Below are positions 1-5,130 of a DNA stretch of 6,636 bases, in pieces. A model generated the notes under the pieces. That model had not been told where the DNA came from. It did not search any database and worked only from the letters and a program-made list of their open reading frames with translations. Made by a program: the position numbers and the translations under genes. Within the stretch, counting starts at the first letter, position 1. The number at the start of each line of letters is the position of its first letter. Source of the DNA: CAZKTS01 sp964555735 (GTDB lineage: Bacteria > Actinomycetota > Acidimicrobiia > IMCC26256 > PALSA-555). The stretch is from contig CAZKTS010000404.1 of the NCBI GenBank assembly GCA_964555735.1, positions 1-6,636 of the forward strand, given 5' to 3'.

Positions 1-1
1 C

Positions 2-430
2 TCGAGCTGGACGGTGGCCCTCACCGGTGGGGCGATCAGCGCGGCCGACAGCGACGACGATCAGATCCTCCGGGCCCTGTTCGGCTTCGTGCCCCGAAAG
101 CTCGGCGAGATGCTCCAGGTGTGGGCGCTGCGCGACCAGGGGAAAGAGCGCGACCGCACCGCGGTGCAGTTCACCCGCAACCCGCTGTCGCTCATCCGGG
201 CCCTCGAGAAGCTCGACGCCGACCAGCAGCAGGTCACACGCGTGACCCGGGCGACGGCACCCCTCTGGATCGAGTTCCCCAAGCGCGCACTCGGATCGTC
301 CGGCTCCCGGGCCACGCGGCGGCTCGCCAACGAGCTGCTGCTCGACGAGCGCATCGACCACCTGCGGGCCCTGGCCTCCCTGCCCCCCGAGACGCCGACG
401 CCCCCGGAGACGACGACAGCCCCGAGCTGA
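2..430 (+). CDS. M48 family (HtpX-like) peptidase, C-terminal part only
   Basis: Only the last 142 codons are in the window; the frame is open to the left edge, so the true start is upstream. M48/HtpX proteins are zinc metallopeptidases of the inner membrane that help degrade damaged membrane proteins. The block TAVQFTRNP followed by LIRALEKLDAD, and later TAPLWIEFP, matches the C-terminal half of actinobacterial M48 proteins, where a [RK]E-x3-D segment leads into AVQFTRNP and a later block reads APLWI or AHLWI. The protein ends in a short proline-rich tail. Odd point: where relatives have the third zinc ligand as E in REFLAD, this protein reads QGKERD, with Gly at the ligand position and a Glu two residues later. 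The HExxH motif would lie upstream, unseen. Family assignment is fairly sure; activity is doubtful. The next gene starts 106 bp downstream. Confidence 0.72.
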   Translation, partial: SSWTVALTGGAISAADSDDDQILRALFGFVPRKLGEMLQVWALRDQGKERDRTAVQFTRNPLSLIRALEKLDADQQQVTRVTRATAPLWIEFPKRALGSSGSRATRRLANELLLDERIDHLRALASLPPETPTPPETTTAPS

Positions 431-444
431 CGGCGCCGGGCTGA

Positions 445-457
445 CCCGGAAGCCGGG
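445..457 (+). terminator. Small GC hairpin after the M48 gene
   Basis: CCCGG and CCGGG pair around a 3-base AAG loop, 14 bp after the M48 stop codon. No T-run follows, so it would be at most a weak or factor-assisted terminator. Such short GC stems also arise by chance in DNA this rich in G and C. Confidence 0.3.
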
Positions 458-497
458 CATCCAGCCGGCCGAAGGGTTAGGGTCAGGCCACTCGTCG

Positions 498-515
498 GCC
501 GGCGGAGGCGCCGGC
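498..515 (+). promoter_or_regulatory. Leader hairpin upstream of the beta-propeller gene
   Basis: A perfect 7-bp stem, GCCGGCG with CGCCGGC, closes a GAGG loop 21 bp before the ATG at 537. A TAGGGT sequence at 478-483 has the TANNNT form of actinobacterial -10 boxes, which would place the hairpin inside a leader of about 45 bases. The loop exposes a Shine-Dalgarno-like GAGG, but too far from the ATG to serve it. The 431-536 gap holds nothing else that I can recognise. Regulatory meaning is inferred. Confidence 0.3.
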
Positions 516-536
516 GCAAGGGCTCCGGGGGGAACG

Positions 537-1694
537 ATGAGGGCCGTTCGTCGAACGCACAGAGCCGCACTGGCGTGTGCGACCGCAGCACTGATGGCAG
601 CCGCCACGCTCGTGGTGACCGCGGCACCCGCCGGCAGCGCCGGGTCGACCAGCCGAGCCAGCGTCTACGTCTCCAATGTGGACGGCGCGTCGGTGTCGGT
701 CATCGATCCCGCCACCAACGAGGTCTCCACGACCATCGACGTCAGCGGAGGCGGTTCGTTCAGCGAGCCGCGCAACCTCGCTCCCAACCCGGCAGGCACG
801 TTCGTCTACGTGCCGATCCGGTTCGGGAGCACCGGAACGTCGACCGACGGCGCGCTCGGGGTCATCGACACCAGCACCGACACGCTCGTCACGATCGTGG
901 AGCACGCCAGCTTCGACGAGCCGTACGCCGTGACGGTCTCCAACGACAACGCGTTCGTCTACGTGGCGAACAAGGCCGGCAACACCGTCAGCGTGTTCGA
1001 CGCAGCGTCGGAGAGCGTCGTGGGGACGGTGACCGACGGCGGTGGATGCGTCGATTCGCCCGAAGGGGCCGTCACCGACCCTGTTCGCGCGCAGCTGTAC
1101 ATCGTGAACCGCAACGGCGACTCGGTGTGCGTCGTCGATACCACGACGAACGTGATCACTGCGAACATCACCGTGGGCAACGACCCGCGCTCCGCGGTCG
1201 TGACGCCCAACGGCGCGTTCCTCTACGTCGCCAACAACGGCGATGCGTCGGTCTCGAAGGTCGACCTCGCGACGAACGTCGTGACGCCGATCGCAGTCAA
1301 TGGAAATCCACGCAACCTCGCGATCTCGAGCAACGGCGCGCTGGTGTTCGTGCCGACCCAGGACAACGAGCTGGCCGTCATCGACGTCGCGACGGACGGT
1401 GTCACGTACCAGCCGTTCACGCGAGCGGACGGGTGTGAAGCAGATCAGCTGTACGCCGCGACGGTGATCCCGGGCACGAACCTGGGCTACGTCACCGACG
1501 AGGACGAAGACCAGGTCTACGGCTTCGACGCCACGACGGGTGCCGAGGTGCGCACGAGCACTCAGGTGTGCCCGTTCGAGGTGACCCCGGAGTCGCTGCC
1601 GGTCGAGTCTCCTGACTTCGACACCACGCGTGCTATCACTTCGGTGGGCGATCCGGTGGAAGCACCTGAGATCGTCCTTCGCTTCACCGGCTGA
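537..1694 (+). CDS. Secreted seven-bladed YVTN-type beta-propeller protein
   Basis: A 385-residue exported protein. Residues 1-35 form a signal peptide: Arg/His-rich start, long Ala/Leu/Val core, and a likely cut after GSA. The rest divides into seven repeats starting near residues 41, 89, 140, 186, 228, 269 and 316. Most begin with a strand like VYVSN, FVYVAN, LYIVN or FLYVAN, followed by a second strand like VSVID or VSVFD and a turn such as ATN. This is the pattern of YVTN/cytochrome D1-type propellers. Seven blades would close the ring with no other domain. Four cysteines (171, 198, 300, 345) could form disulfides outside the cell. No catalytic motif or cell-wall anchor is visible, so the role is probably binding or scaffolding. 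The ATG follows a run of six Gs (527-532). The C-terminus is VLRFTG, a tail shared with the next gene, which starts 28 bp downstream and is probably co-transcribed. Confidence 0.85.
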   Translation: MRAVRRTHRAALACATAALMAAATLVVTAAPAGSAGSTSRASVYVSNVDGASVSVIDPATNEVSTTIDVSGGGSFSEPRNLAPNPAGTFVYVPIRFGSTGTSTDGALGVIDTSTDTLVTIVEHASFDEPYAVTVSNDNAFVYVANKAGNTVSVFDAASESVVGTVTDGGGCVDSPEGAVTDPVRAQLYIVNRNGDSVCVVDTTTNVITANITVGNDPRSAVVTPNGAFLYVANNGDASVSKVDLATNVVTPIAVNGNPRNLAISSNGALVFVPTQDNELAVIDVATDGVTYQPFTRADGCEADQLYAATVIPGTNLGYVTDEDEDQVYGFDATTGAEVRTSTQVCPFEVTPESLPVESPDFDTTRAITSVGDPVEAPEIVLRFTG

Positions 1695-1710
1695 CCCCGG
1701 GCGCGAACCA

Positions 1711-1716
1711 GGGGAG
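1711..1716 (+). promoter_or_regulatory. Ribosome binding site setting the GTG start at 1723
   Basis: GGGGAG lies 6 bases before the GTG at 1723. The in-frame ATG at 1738 has its purine stretch directly against the codon, which is too close, so GTG is the better start. Confidence 0.6.
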
Positions 1717-1722
1717 CGTGTA

Positions 1723-2244
1723 GTGAAACAGGGCGGAATGCACGGGAGCACGTCGGGTCGCCGGGCGGTGGGGGCCATCGCCGCGGCCCTGGTCGTGGCG
1801 GCGTCGCTCGCGGTCTGGGCGGTGCCGGTGGGCGCCGGCGCACCGACGATCCCGGTGACGATCGTCAACACGGTGGTCGGCACCGATCCCGGGGTCGCGT
1901 TCCCGATCACCTTGACCTGCTCGTCGGAGGGGGTGGCCGACGACGACTCCGCATCGGTCACGGACATCACCGTCCCGAACGATGGGTCCATCGACGACTC
2001 GTTCCAGCTCCGCAACGGCGAGTCCGCGACGTCCCAAGTGACGCTGCCGCCGCAAGAGCCGGAATCCGTGACGTGCTCCGTGTCCGAGGCGCTCGAGTCG
2101 GTGCAGCTGCCTGACGGCTACTCGTGCACGGTCTCGGTGCTGCCGGCGTCCGCGTCGCTGTATCCGGATGCACCCGAGTCGGTCACGTTCGTGGTCACCA
2201 ACTCATGTTCGGTCGAGGTCGAGGCGATCAACTTCACCGGCTGA
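1723..2244 (+). CDS. Small secreted four-cysteine protein, DUF5979-like beta-sandwich
   Basis: A 173-residue protein from the GTG start. Residues 1-38 or so form a signal peptide: basic patch with Arg13-Arg14, a hydrophobic Ala/Val core, and a cut near VGA or AGA. The mature part is acidic and rich in Ser, Thr and Val. It has the look of one DUF5979 / prealbumin-like domain: a strand ending in TLTC (Cys66), then FQLRNGES (94-101), then a TCSVSE segment (Cys118), a PDGYSCTV turn (Cys135) and a last strand VTFVVTNSC (Cys162). Four cysteines fit two disulfides. Domains of this kind usually occur as modules in actinobacterial surface proteins, and here one stands alone. There is no LPXTG motif or membrane anchor, so the product is likely released or bound non-covalently. 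It follows the beta-propeller gene by 28 bp and shares its FTG C-terminus, which suggests a joint function. The family assignment rests on pattern only. Confidence 0.72.
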   Translation: MKQGGMHGSTSGRRAVGAIAAALVVAASLAVWAVPVGAGAPTIPVTIVNTVVGTDPGVAFPITLTCSSEGVADDDSASVTDITVPNDGSIDDSFQLRNGESATSQVTLPPQEPESVTCSVSEALESVQLPDGYSCTVSVLPASASLYPDAPESVTFVVTNSCSVEVEAINFTG

Positions 2245-2246
2245 TC

Positions 2247-3071
2247 TCACCAGCGGTCGTCGTCGCGCCGCCACGCGTCGTCGTCGAACACCGCGGTCTC
2301 GGGGTCGAACGCTTCGTGATCAGGCCTGAACGGGCTCCAGGGCTCGCGGTCGAACAGCGCGAAGTTGTCGAACGCCGCGCCGTCGCGACCGATCTCGGGA
2401 TGCTCTCGGAGATACCAGCGCGCCGCGGCACCCTTGAACGCGAGAGCCAGCAGCGTGCTCACGGCAATGATGACGAGCACGGTGAGATCGTCGAGGTCGA
2501 CCGCACTGCGGAGCAGTGGGATGACCACGCCCACGATCCCCGGCGCAAGCGCGTACCAGTGGACGTCCGACCACGACTCGCGCAGGGTTCCGACGCCGAT
2601 CCCGATCGCCTCGCCGACCGACCGGGTCGAGAAGGCCAGCGCAGGTGTCACGAACGTCAGCACGACGTCGAGCACGAACGCGACCGACAGACACGCCACG
2701 AACGTCGCGAGGCCGAAATCCGCGACCGCACTGACGGCGGTCATCAGGACCACGCTCGTGATCGCCATGTACAGGCCGAGGACGAAGAACCGGGTCCAGA
2801 ACGCGCCAGTGAACGGCAGCACCTCTCGGAGCTCGAACCGATCGCCTGCGAACACGCGGAGATACCACACCCGTTGCGTGCCGTTGAAGCCGACTGTGGC
2901 CACGATCACGGCAAGTGTGATGACGGCGGACCAACCGGAGCCGAGACCGATGCTCGAGATCGTCAGTGGGGCCGCGGTGAGCGCGAGCGTGAGCACGACC
3001 AGGGCAGGCGACTGCTGCCACGCGCGCAAACTCGCCCGCAGGTCGTCGCCGAACCCGCCCCGCCCGCCCAT
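2247..3071 (-). CDS. Uncharacterised six-helix membrane protein with acidic FD-rich tail
   Basis: A 274-residue protein I cannot assign to a named family. Hydrophobic helices lie at about 22-43, 46-63, 94-116, 120-145, 172-190 and 195-213. Basic residues cluster at the N-terminus, in the 64-93 loop (Arg67, 72, 78, 82), near 150-164 and after 213, which fits six crossings with both ends inside. The cytoplasmic tail (214-274) is strongly acidic and aromatic, and carries four [AVL]FD motifs, at 233-235, 239-241, 254-256 and 261-263. No catalytic or transporter signature is visible. The ATG at 3071 has no Shine-Dalgarno sequence; a TAGAAC box 6 bases upstream suggests a leaderless mRNA. The gene lies downstream of ssrA on the same strand and converges on the secreted-protein operon with 2 bp between stop codons. 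Several large frames overlap it on both strands, but only this one gives clean membrane helices. Confidence 0.78.
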   Translation of the reverse strand: MGGRGGFGDDLRASLRAWQQSPALVVLTLALTAAPLTISSIGLGSGWSAVITLAVIVATVGFNGTQRVWYLRVFAGDRFELREVLPFTGAFWTRFFVLGLYMAITSVVLMTAVSAVADFGLATFVACLSVAFVLDVVLTFVTPALAFSTRSVGEAIGIGVGTLRESWSDVHWYALAPGIVGVVIPLLRSAVDLDDLTVLVIIAVSTLLALAFKGAAARWYLREHPEIGRDGAAFDNFALFDREPWSPFRPDHEAFDPETAVFDDDAWRRDDDRW

Positions 3072-3077
3072 CGGATC

Positions 3078-3083
3078 GTTCTA
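3078..3083 (-). promoter_or_regulatory. Candidate -10 box for a leaderless membrane-protein mRNA
   Basis: On the minus strand TAGAAC is followed by six bases and then the ATG at 3071, the geometry of leaderless actinobacterial genes. The last base is C where the -10 consensus has T, so the match is imperfect. The lack of any Shine-Dalgarno sequence supports it indirectly. Confidence 0.3.
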
Positions 3084-3124
3084 GCCCGTTCCTGCTGTCG
3101 GGGCGAGGGCTGAAGGGCGTGGCA

Positions 3125-3166
3125 CACCTCCAACAACGCTCGCTCGCGCGAGCGCTCTTGGAGGTG
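3125..3166 (-). terminator. ssrA 3' trailer: nested inverted repeat, possible terminator or processing signal
   Basis: In the ssrA transcript the acceptor 3' strand CACCUCCAA (3166-3158) is matched perfectly 24 bases later by UUGGAGGUG (3133-3125). The sequence between holds a second perfect hairpin, the palindrome CGCTCGCGCGAGCG (3141-3154). There is no U-run after the outer repeat, so it is not a classic intrinsic terminator, though GC stems without U-tails are common in Actinobacteria. The outer stem includes mature tmRNA bases, so it must open or be cut before the RNA can fold. The 3072-3124 segment up to the membrane-protein gene holds nothing else except its -10 candidate. Confidence 0.5.
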
Positions 3167-3516
3167 CCGGGAGTCGAACCCGGGTCTTTCGAGTCCTTGG
3201 CGGGGCTTCTCCGAGCGCAGCCGATGGGAAGATCTCGGGCCGCCGCCGTCCATCGGCGCCAAGCGGTGACCCCAGCCTCACTGTGATGTCCCGCCGGGCC
3301 GTGAGGCGCATCCCGGCGGTGAGCTGCTCTTCATGACGCCCGGGCCGGACGAGCAGCAGGCCCGAGTTCCGAGCGTCGCTACCTGACTAGGTCAGGCAGC
3401 GAGTGCGAGGTCGTTGTCCTCGGCAGTTGTGTTTGGTGCCGGCTCTTTCACGACGATCCGGCGACGTCGGCTCGCTTCACCCGCCTCGATCCACGAAATC
3501 GAAGCCACGCACCCCC
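3159..3516 (-). ncRNA. ssrA: Transfer-messenger RNA (tmRNA)
   Basis: A 358-base tmRNA, the RNA that rescues stalled ribosomes with SmpB and tags unfinished proteins for proteolysis. The 5' strand GGGGGUG (3516-3510) pairs over seven positions with CACCUCC (3166-3160). The third pair is G-U, the wobble that alanyl-tRNA synthetase reads. The discriminator is A (3159) and no CCA is encoded, so the end must be added. The T-arm CCGGG-UUCGACU-CCCGG (3183-3167) is complete. GGCUUCGAUUUCG near the 5' end matches the tmRNA D-region (GGUUUCGACUUCG in mycobacteria). The tag frame at 3424-3392 ends in LALAA and UGA, and the stop codon lies in a helix-5-like hairpin CCUGAC-CUA-GUCAGG (3396-3382). About 200 bases of pseudoknot region follow. 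The total length is normal for a one-piece tmRNA. It is transcribed away from the small gene at 3667. Confidence 0.95.
3392..3424 (-). other. ssrA: tmRNA tag-peptide reading frame
   Basis: Codons from GCC at 3424 read AEDNDLALAA and then UGA. The ending is the usual ClpXP/ClpAP degron, and the length and spacing resemble the E. coli tag ANDENYALAA. The resume codon is inferred. Upstream of GCC the bases are ACAACU, with A at -4 as in E. coli (AUAGUC) and M. tuberculosis (AUAAGC). The frame stays open further upstream, so a longer tag APNTTAEDNDLALAA starting at GCA (3439) cannot be excluded, but its upstream context fits worse (G at -4). Confidence 0.8.
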
Positions 3517-3556
3517 ATGTCAAGGTGCCGACTCGTGCGCGTGAGCCAGCGGCTCC

Positions 3557-3562
3557 AGTGTA
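3557..3562 (-). promoter_or_regulatory. Candidate ssrA -10 box
   Basis: TACACT on the minus strand has the TANNNT form and lies 40 bases before the mature tmRNA 5' end. This would leave a leader of about 33 bases for RNase P to remove. No convincing -35 lies 16-18 bases upstream; a TTGTCA (3579-3574) is only 11 bases away. A short inverted repeat, GCTCC (3552-3556) with GGAGC (3565-3569), surrounds the box. The rest of the 3517-3666 gap holds the outward-facing leader of the small L12-like gene, with no clear promoter. Confidence 0.3.
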
Positions 3563-3655
3563 CCGGAGCAGGGTGACAACCTTTCCGGCGCGCGTAATCG
3601 CCTGCTGGCGAAGTGCGTCATGACCGTGTCGCGGTGAACCGCCGCGCCCTGAGCC

Positions 3656-3661
3656 AGGAGG
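3656..3661 (+). promoter_or_regulatory. Perfect AGGAGG setting the start at 3667
   Basis: AGGAGG lies 5 bases before the ATG at 3667. It overrides an in-frame GTG at 3613, which has no such site and would add 18 residues unlike the rest of the protein. Confidence 0.85.
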
Positions 3662-3666
3662 AAGCC

Positions 3667-3921
3667 ATGCCCGCCGAGTTCAACGCCGTCCAGCTCCAGG
3701 CTCGCTTCGCCGCGATCAGCGCGCGCTTCGCCGAGCTCGAGGCCCAGGTCGCAATCCTCAGCGAGAAGGCCGGCGTCCCGTACCACCCGGCATCGGCCGA
3801 GGTGCCGGCCGAGGTGGTCGAGCTCGTCCGGGCGGGCAACAACCTCGAGGCCATCAAGCGCTACCGGGAGCTGATGGGGGCGACGGCCGACGAGGCACGG
3901 GACGCCATCGCCAAGGTCTGA
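3667..3921 (+). CDS. Small coiled-coil protein with ribosomal L7/L12 C-terminal-like motif
   Basis: An 84-residue soluble protein. Residues about 8-34 are a heptad-like amphipathic helix (LQARFAAISARFAELEAQVAIL) that should form a coiled coil, probably a dimer. A Pro-rich linker (38-47) leads to residues 48-84, a helix-turn-helix pattern with VVELVRAGNNLEAIKRYREL then GATADEARDAIAKV. The second part resembles the [21 protein letters not shown] helical hairpin of bL12, which in bL12 recruits translation factors. Only that hairpin is present, about half of the bL12 C-terminal domain. Similar short L12-like proteins occur in Actinobacteria without a known role. Position next to ssrA invites a link with translation, but this is inference only. 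The strong ribosome binding site suggests good expression. The protease gene starts 81 bp downstream on the same strand. Confidence 0.82.
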   Translation: MPAEFNAVQLQARFAAISARFAELEAQVAILSEKAGVPYHPASAEVPAEVVELVRAGNNLEAIKRYRELMGATADEARDAIAKV

Positions 3922-3951
3922 CCCCTCCGGGCCGGGAACGGGGTCGGGCGC

Positions 3952-3968
3952 CCAGGCGTTCTGCCTGG
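3952..3968 (+). terminator. Hairpin between the small gene and the protease gene
   Basis: CCAGGC pairs with GCCTGG around a 5-base GTTCT loop, 31 bp after the stop of the small gene and 34 bp before the ATG of the protease gene. No T-run follows. It could stabilise the upstream mRNA end or partly uncouple the two genes, but its role is unproven. Confidence 0.35.
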
Positions 3969-3990
3969 AGCACGCACCTTCCGGTCGGCC

Positions 3991-3996
3991 AGGAGG
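3991..3996 (+). promoter_or_regulatory. Perfect AGGAGG setting the protease start at 4003
   Basis: AGGAGG lies 6 bases before the ATG at 4003. An in-frame TTG at 3997 touches the site and is therefore not the start. Confidence 0.85.
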
Positions 3997-4002
3997 TTGA
4001 CC

Positions 4003-5130
4003 ATGCGAGACAGCATCCCGCTCGGTCGGGTCGGCGGCATCCCGGTGGGGATGCACTGGACCCTGATCGTGGTCCTCGGCCTCGTGACGGTCGACCTCGC
4101 GGGCGCGCTGGCGGCCACGGCCGACGGCGCCACCGTGCTCGTGGCCGCGCTCGCGGCCATCGGGCTCTTCGTGTCGGTCCTGGTGCACGAGCTGGCGCAC
4201 GCCTTCGTGGCCCGGCGGCACGGTGTCGGGGTCGACGGCATCACGTTGTGGCTGCTCGGCGGGGTGGCGCGCATCGACGGCGACTTCCCGTCCTGGCGCG
4301 CGCAGCTCGAGGTGGCCGTGGCCGGTCCGGCAGCGAGCCTCGTGCTGAGCGGTGGGCTCGGCGCCGCTGCGGTGCTCGGTGGCGCGCTGGACCTCCCTGC
4401 GCTCGTCGTGAGCGCGACGGCGTGGCTCGCGGTGGTGAACCTGGTGCTCGCGCTGTTCAACCTCATCCCGGCCGCGCCGCTCGACGGGGGCCGGGTGCTC
4501 GCCGCGGTGCTCTGGGCCCGACGCGGCGATCGGGAGCGGGCGACTGCGGGCGCCGCACGCGTCGGCCAGGTCTTCGGTGTCGCGCTGGTGCTCATCGGCG
4601 TGTGGTCGCTGCTCACGGGAGCCGCGGGCGTCTGGTTCCTGCTCCTGGGTGGCTTCATCGCCGCGGCAGCCAGCGCCGAGCGACGAGTGGCGAGGATGCA
4701 CGCCGTTGCCGGTGGTGTTCGGGTGCGGGACGTGATGACGCCCGTCGCCGAGCCGGCGCCGGGGTGGATCACGGTCGCGGCCTTCCTCGAGCGGTTCGTC
4801 GAGGGCCGTCACGCGCCGGAGGCCTTCGTGATCGAACGTTGGGAGGGCGGCACCGCCGGCGTCGTGCCGGTCAGTCGGCTGCTCGCGGTGCCGCAGCACG
4901 CCCGATCGTCGACCCGGGTCGTCGAGCTCGCGGTCGGCCTCGAGCACCTGCGCACGGCTTGCATCGACGACGATCTCGCGGAGGCCTGGCACCGTCCGCG
5001 GTCCGGTGTGACCCTGCCGCACATCGTGGTCGTCGACCACGGTCGGCTCGTCGGGCTGGTGACGCCCGACACGATCGCCCGGGTCGGTGCGGCGCGACGG
5101 TCGATCAGTCGCGGTCTCGGTCGCCCTTGA
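4003..5130 (+). CDS. Site-2 protease family (M50) zinc metalloprotease with CBS-like domains
   Basis: A 375-residue intramembrane protease. Site-2 proteases cut transmembrane substrates, often anti-sigma factors, within the membrane. The N-terminus LGRVGGIPVGMHW is the usual family opening. The zinc motif HELAH is at 62-66 inside a hydrophobic helix, and the third ligand motif NLIPAAPLDGG is at 153-163 with Asp161, so the active site looks complete. Further hydrophobic helices lie at about 21-40, 46-60, 105-128, 131-152 and 190-222. Residues 240-365 form a soluble region with two CBS-like halves: RDVMTP (242-247) to VSRLLAV, and a second ending in GRLVGLVTPDTIARV. CBS pairs usually bind adenine nucleotides and may gate the enzyme. 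The domain order is that of mycobacterial Rip3-type proteases. The substrate is unknown; no sigma or anti-sigma gene is in the window. The last 26 bp overlap the end of smpB on the other strand. Confidence 0.92.
   Translation: MRDSIPLGRVGGIPVGMHWTLIVVLGLVTVDLAGALAATADGATVLVAALAAIGLFVSVLVHELAHAFVARRHGVGVDGITLWLLGGVARIDGDFPSWRAQLEVAVAGPAASLVLSGGLGAAAVLGGALDLPALVVSATAWLAVVNLVLALFNLIPAAPLDGGRVLAAVLWARRGDRERATAGAARVGQVFGVALVLIGVWSLLTGAAGVWFLLLGGFIAAAASAERRVARMHAVAGGVRVRDVMTPVAEPAPGWITVAAFLERFVEGRHAPEAFVIERWEGGTAGVVPVSRLLAVPQHARSSTRVVELAVGLEHLRTACIDDDLAEAWHRPRSGVTLPHIVVVDHGRLVGLVTPDTIARVGAARRSISRGLGRP

Noticed and set aside
566..578. Possible lipoprotein cysteine (Cys14) in the propeller's signal peptide
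   Set aside because: The preceding ALA does not fit the lipobox, the Cys is at the start of the hydrophobic core, and a normal signal-peptidase site follows at about residue 35.
483..2015. A 510-codon open frame on the minus strand opposite the two secreted genes
   Set aside because: Much of its product is a monotonous Arg/His/Asp/Val mixture with no domain, typical of frames opposite GC-rich genes. The plus-strand frames give signal peptides and clear repeats.
2124..3113. A 329-codon plus-strand open frame across the membrane-protein gene
   Set aside because: It begins inside the secreted protein gene, has a charged repetitive composition with no hydrophobic segments, and lies opposite six well-formed membrane helices.
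3125..3166. An attachment site at the ssrA 3' end, a common integration target
   Set aside because: The second copy of CACCTCCAA is inverted, not direct, and there is no integrase or phage-like gene in the window.
3167..3183. A tRNA-like T-arm on the minus strand
   Set aside because: No anticodon arm lies within tRNA distance. The arm belongs to the tmRNA, whose 5' acceptor strand is 340 bases away.
3574..3579. TTGTCA as an ssrA -35 box on the minus strand
   Set aside because: It lies only 11 bases from the TACACT -10 candidate, too short for a sigma-70-type promoter, and no other -10 sits at 16-18 bases.
3520..5040. A 506-codon open frame on the minus strand opposite the small gene and the protease gene
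   Set aside because: It reads as Arg/His/Glu/Gly low complexity, while the plus strand has HELAH, the LDGG motif and two perfect ribosome binding sites.
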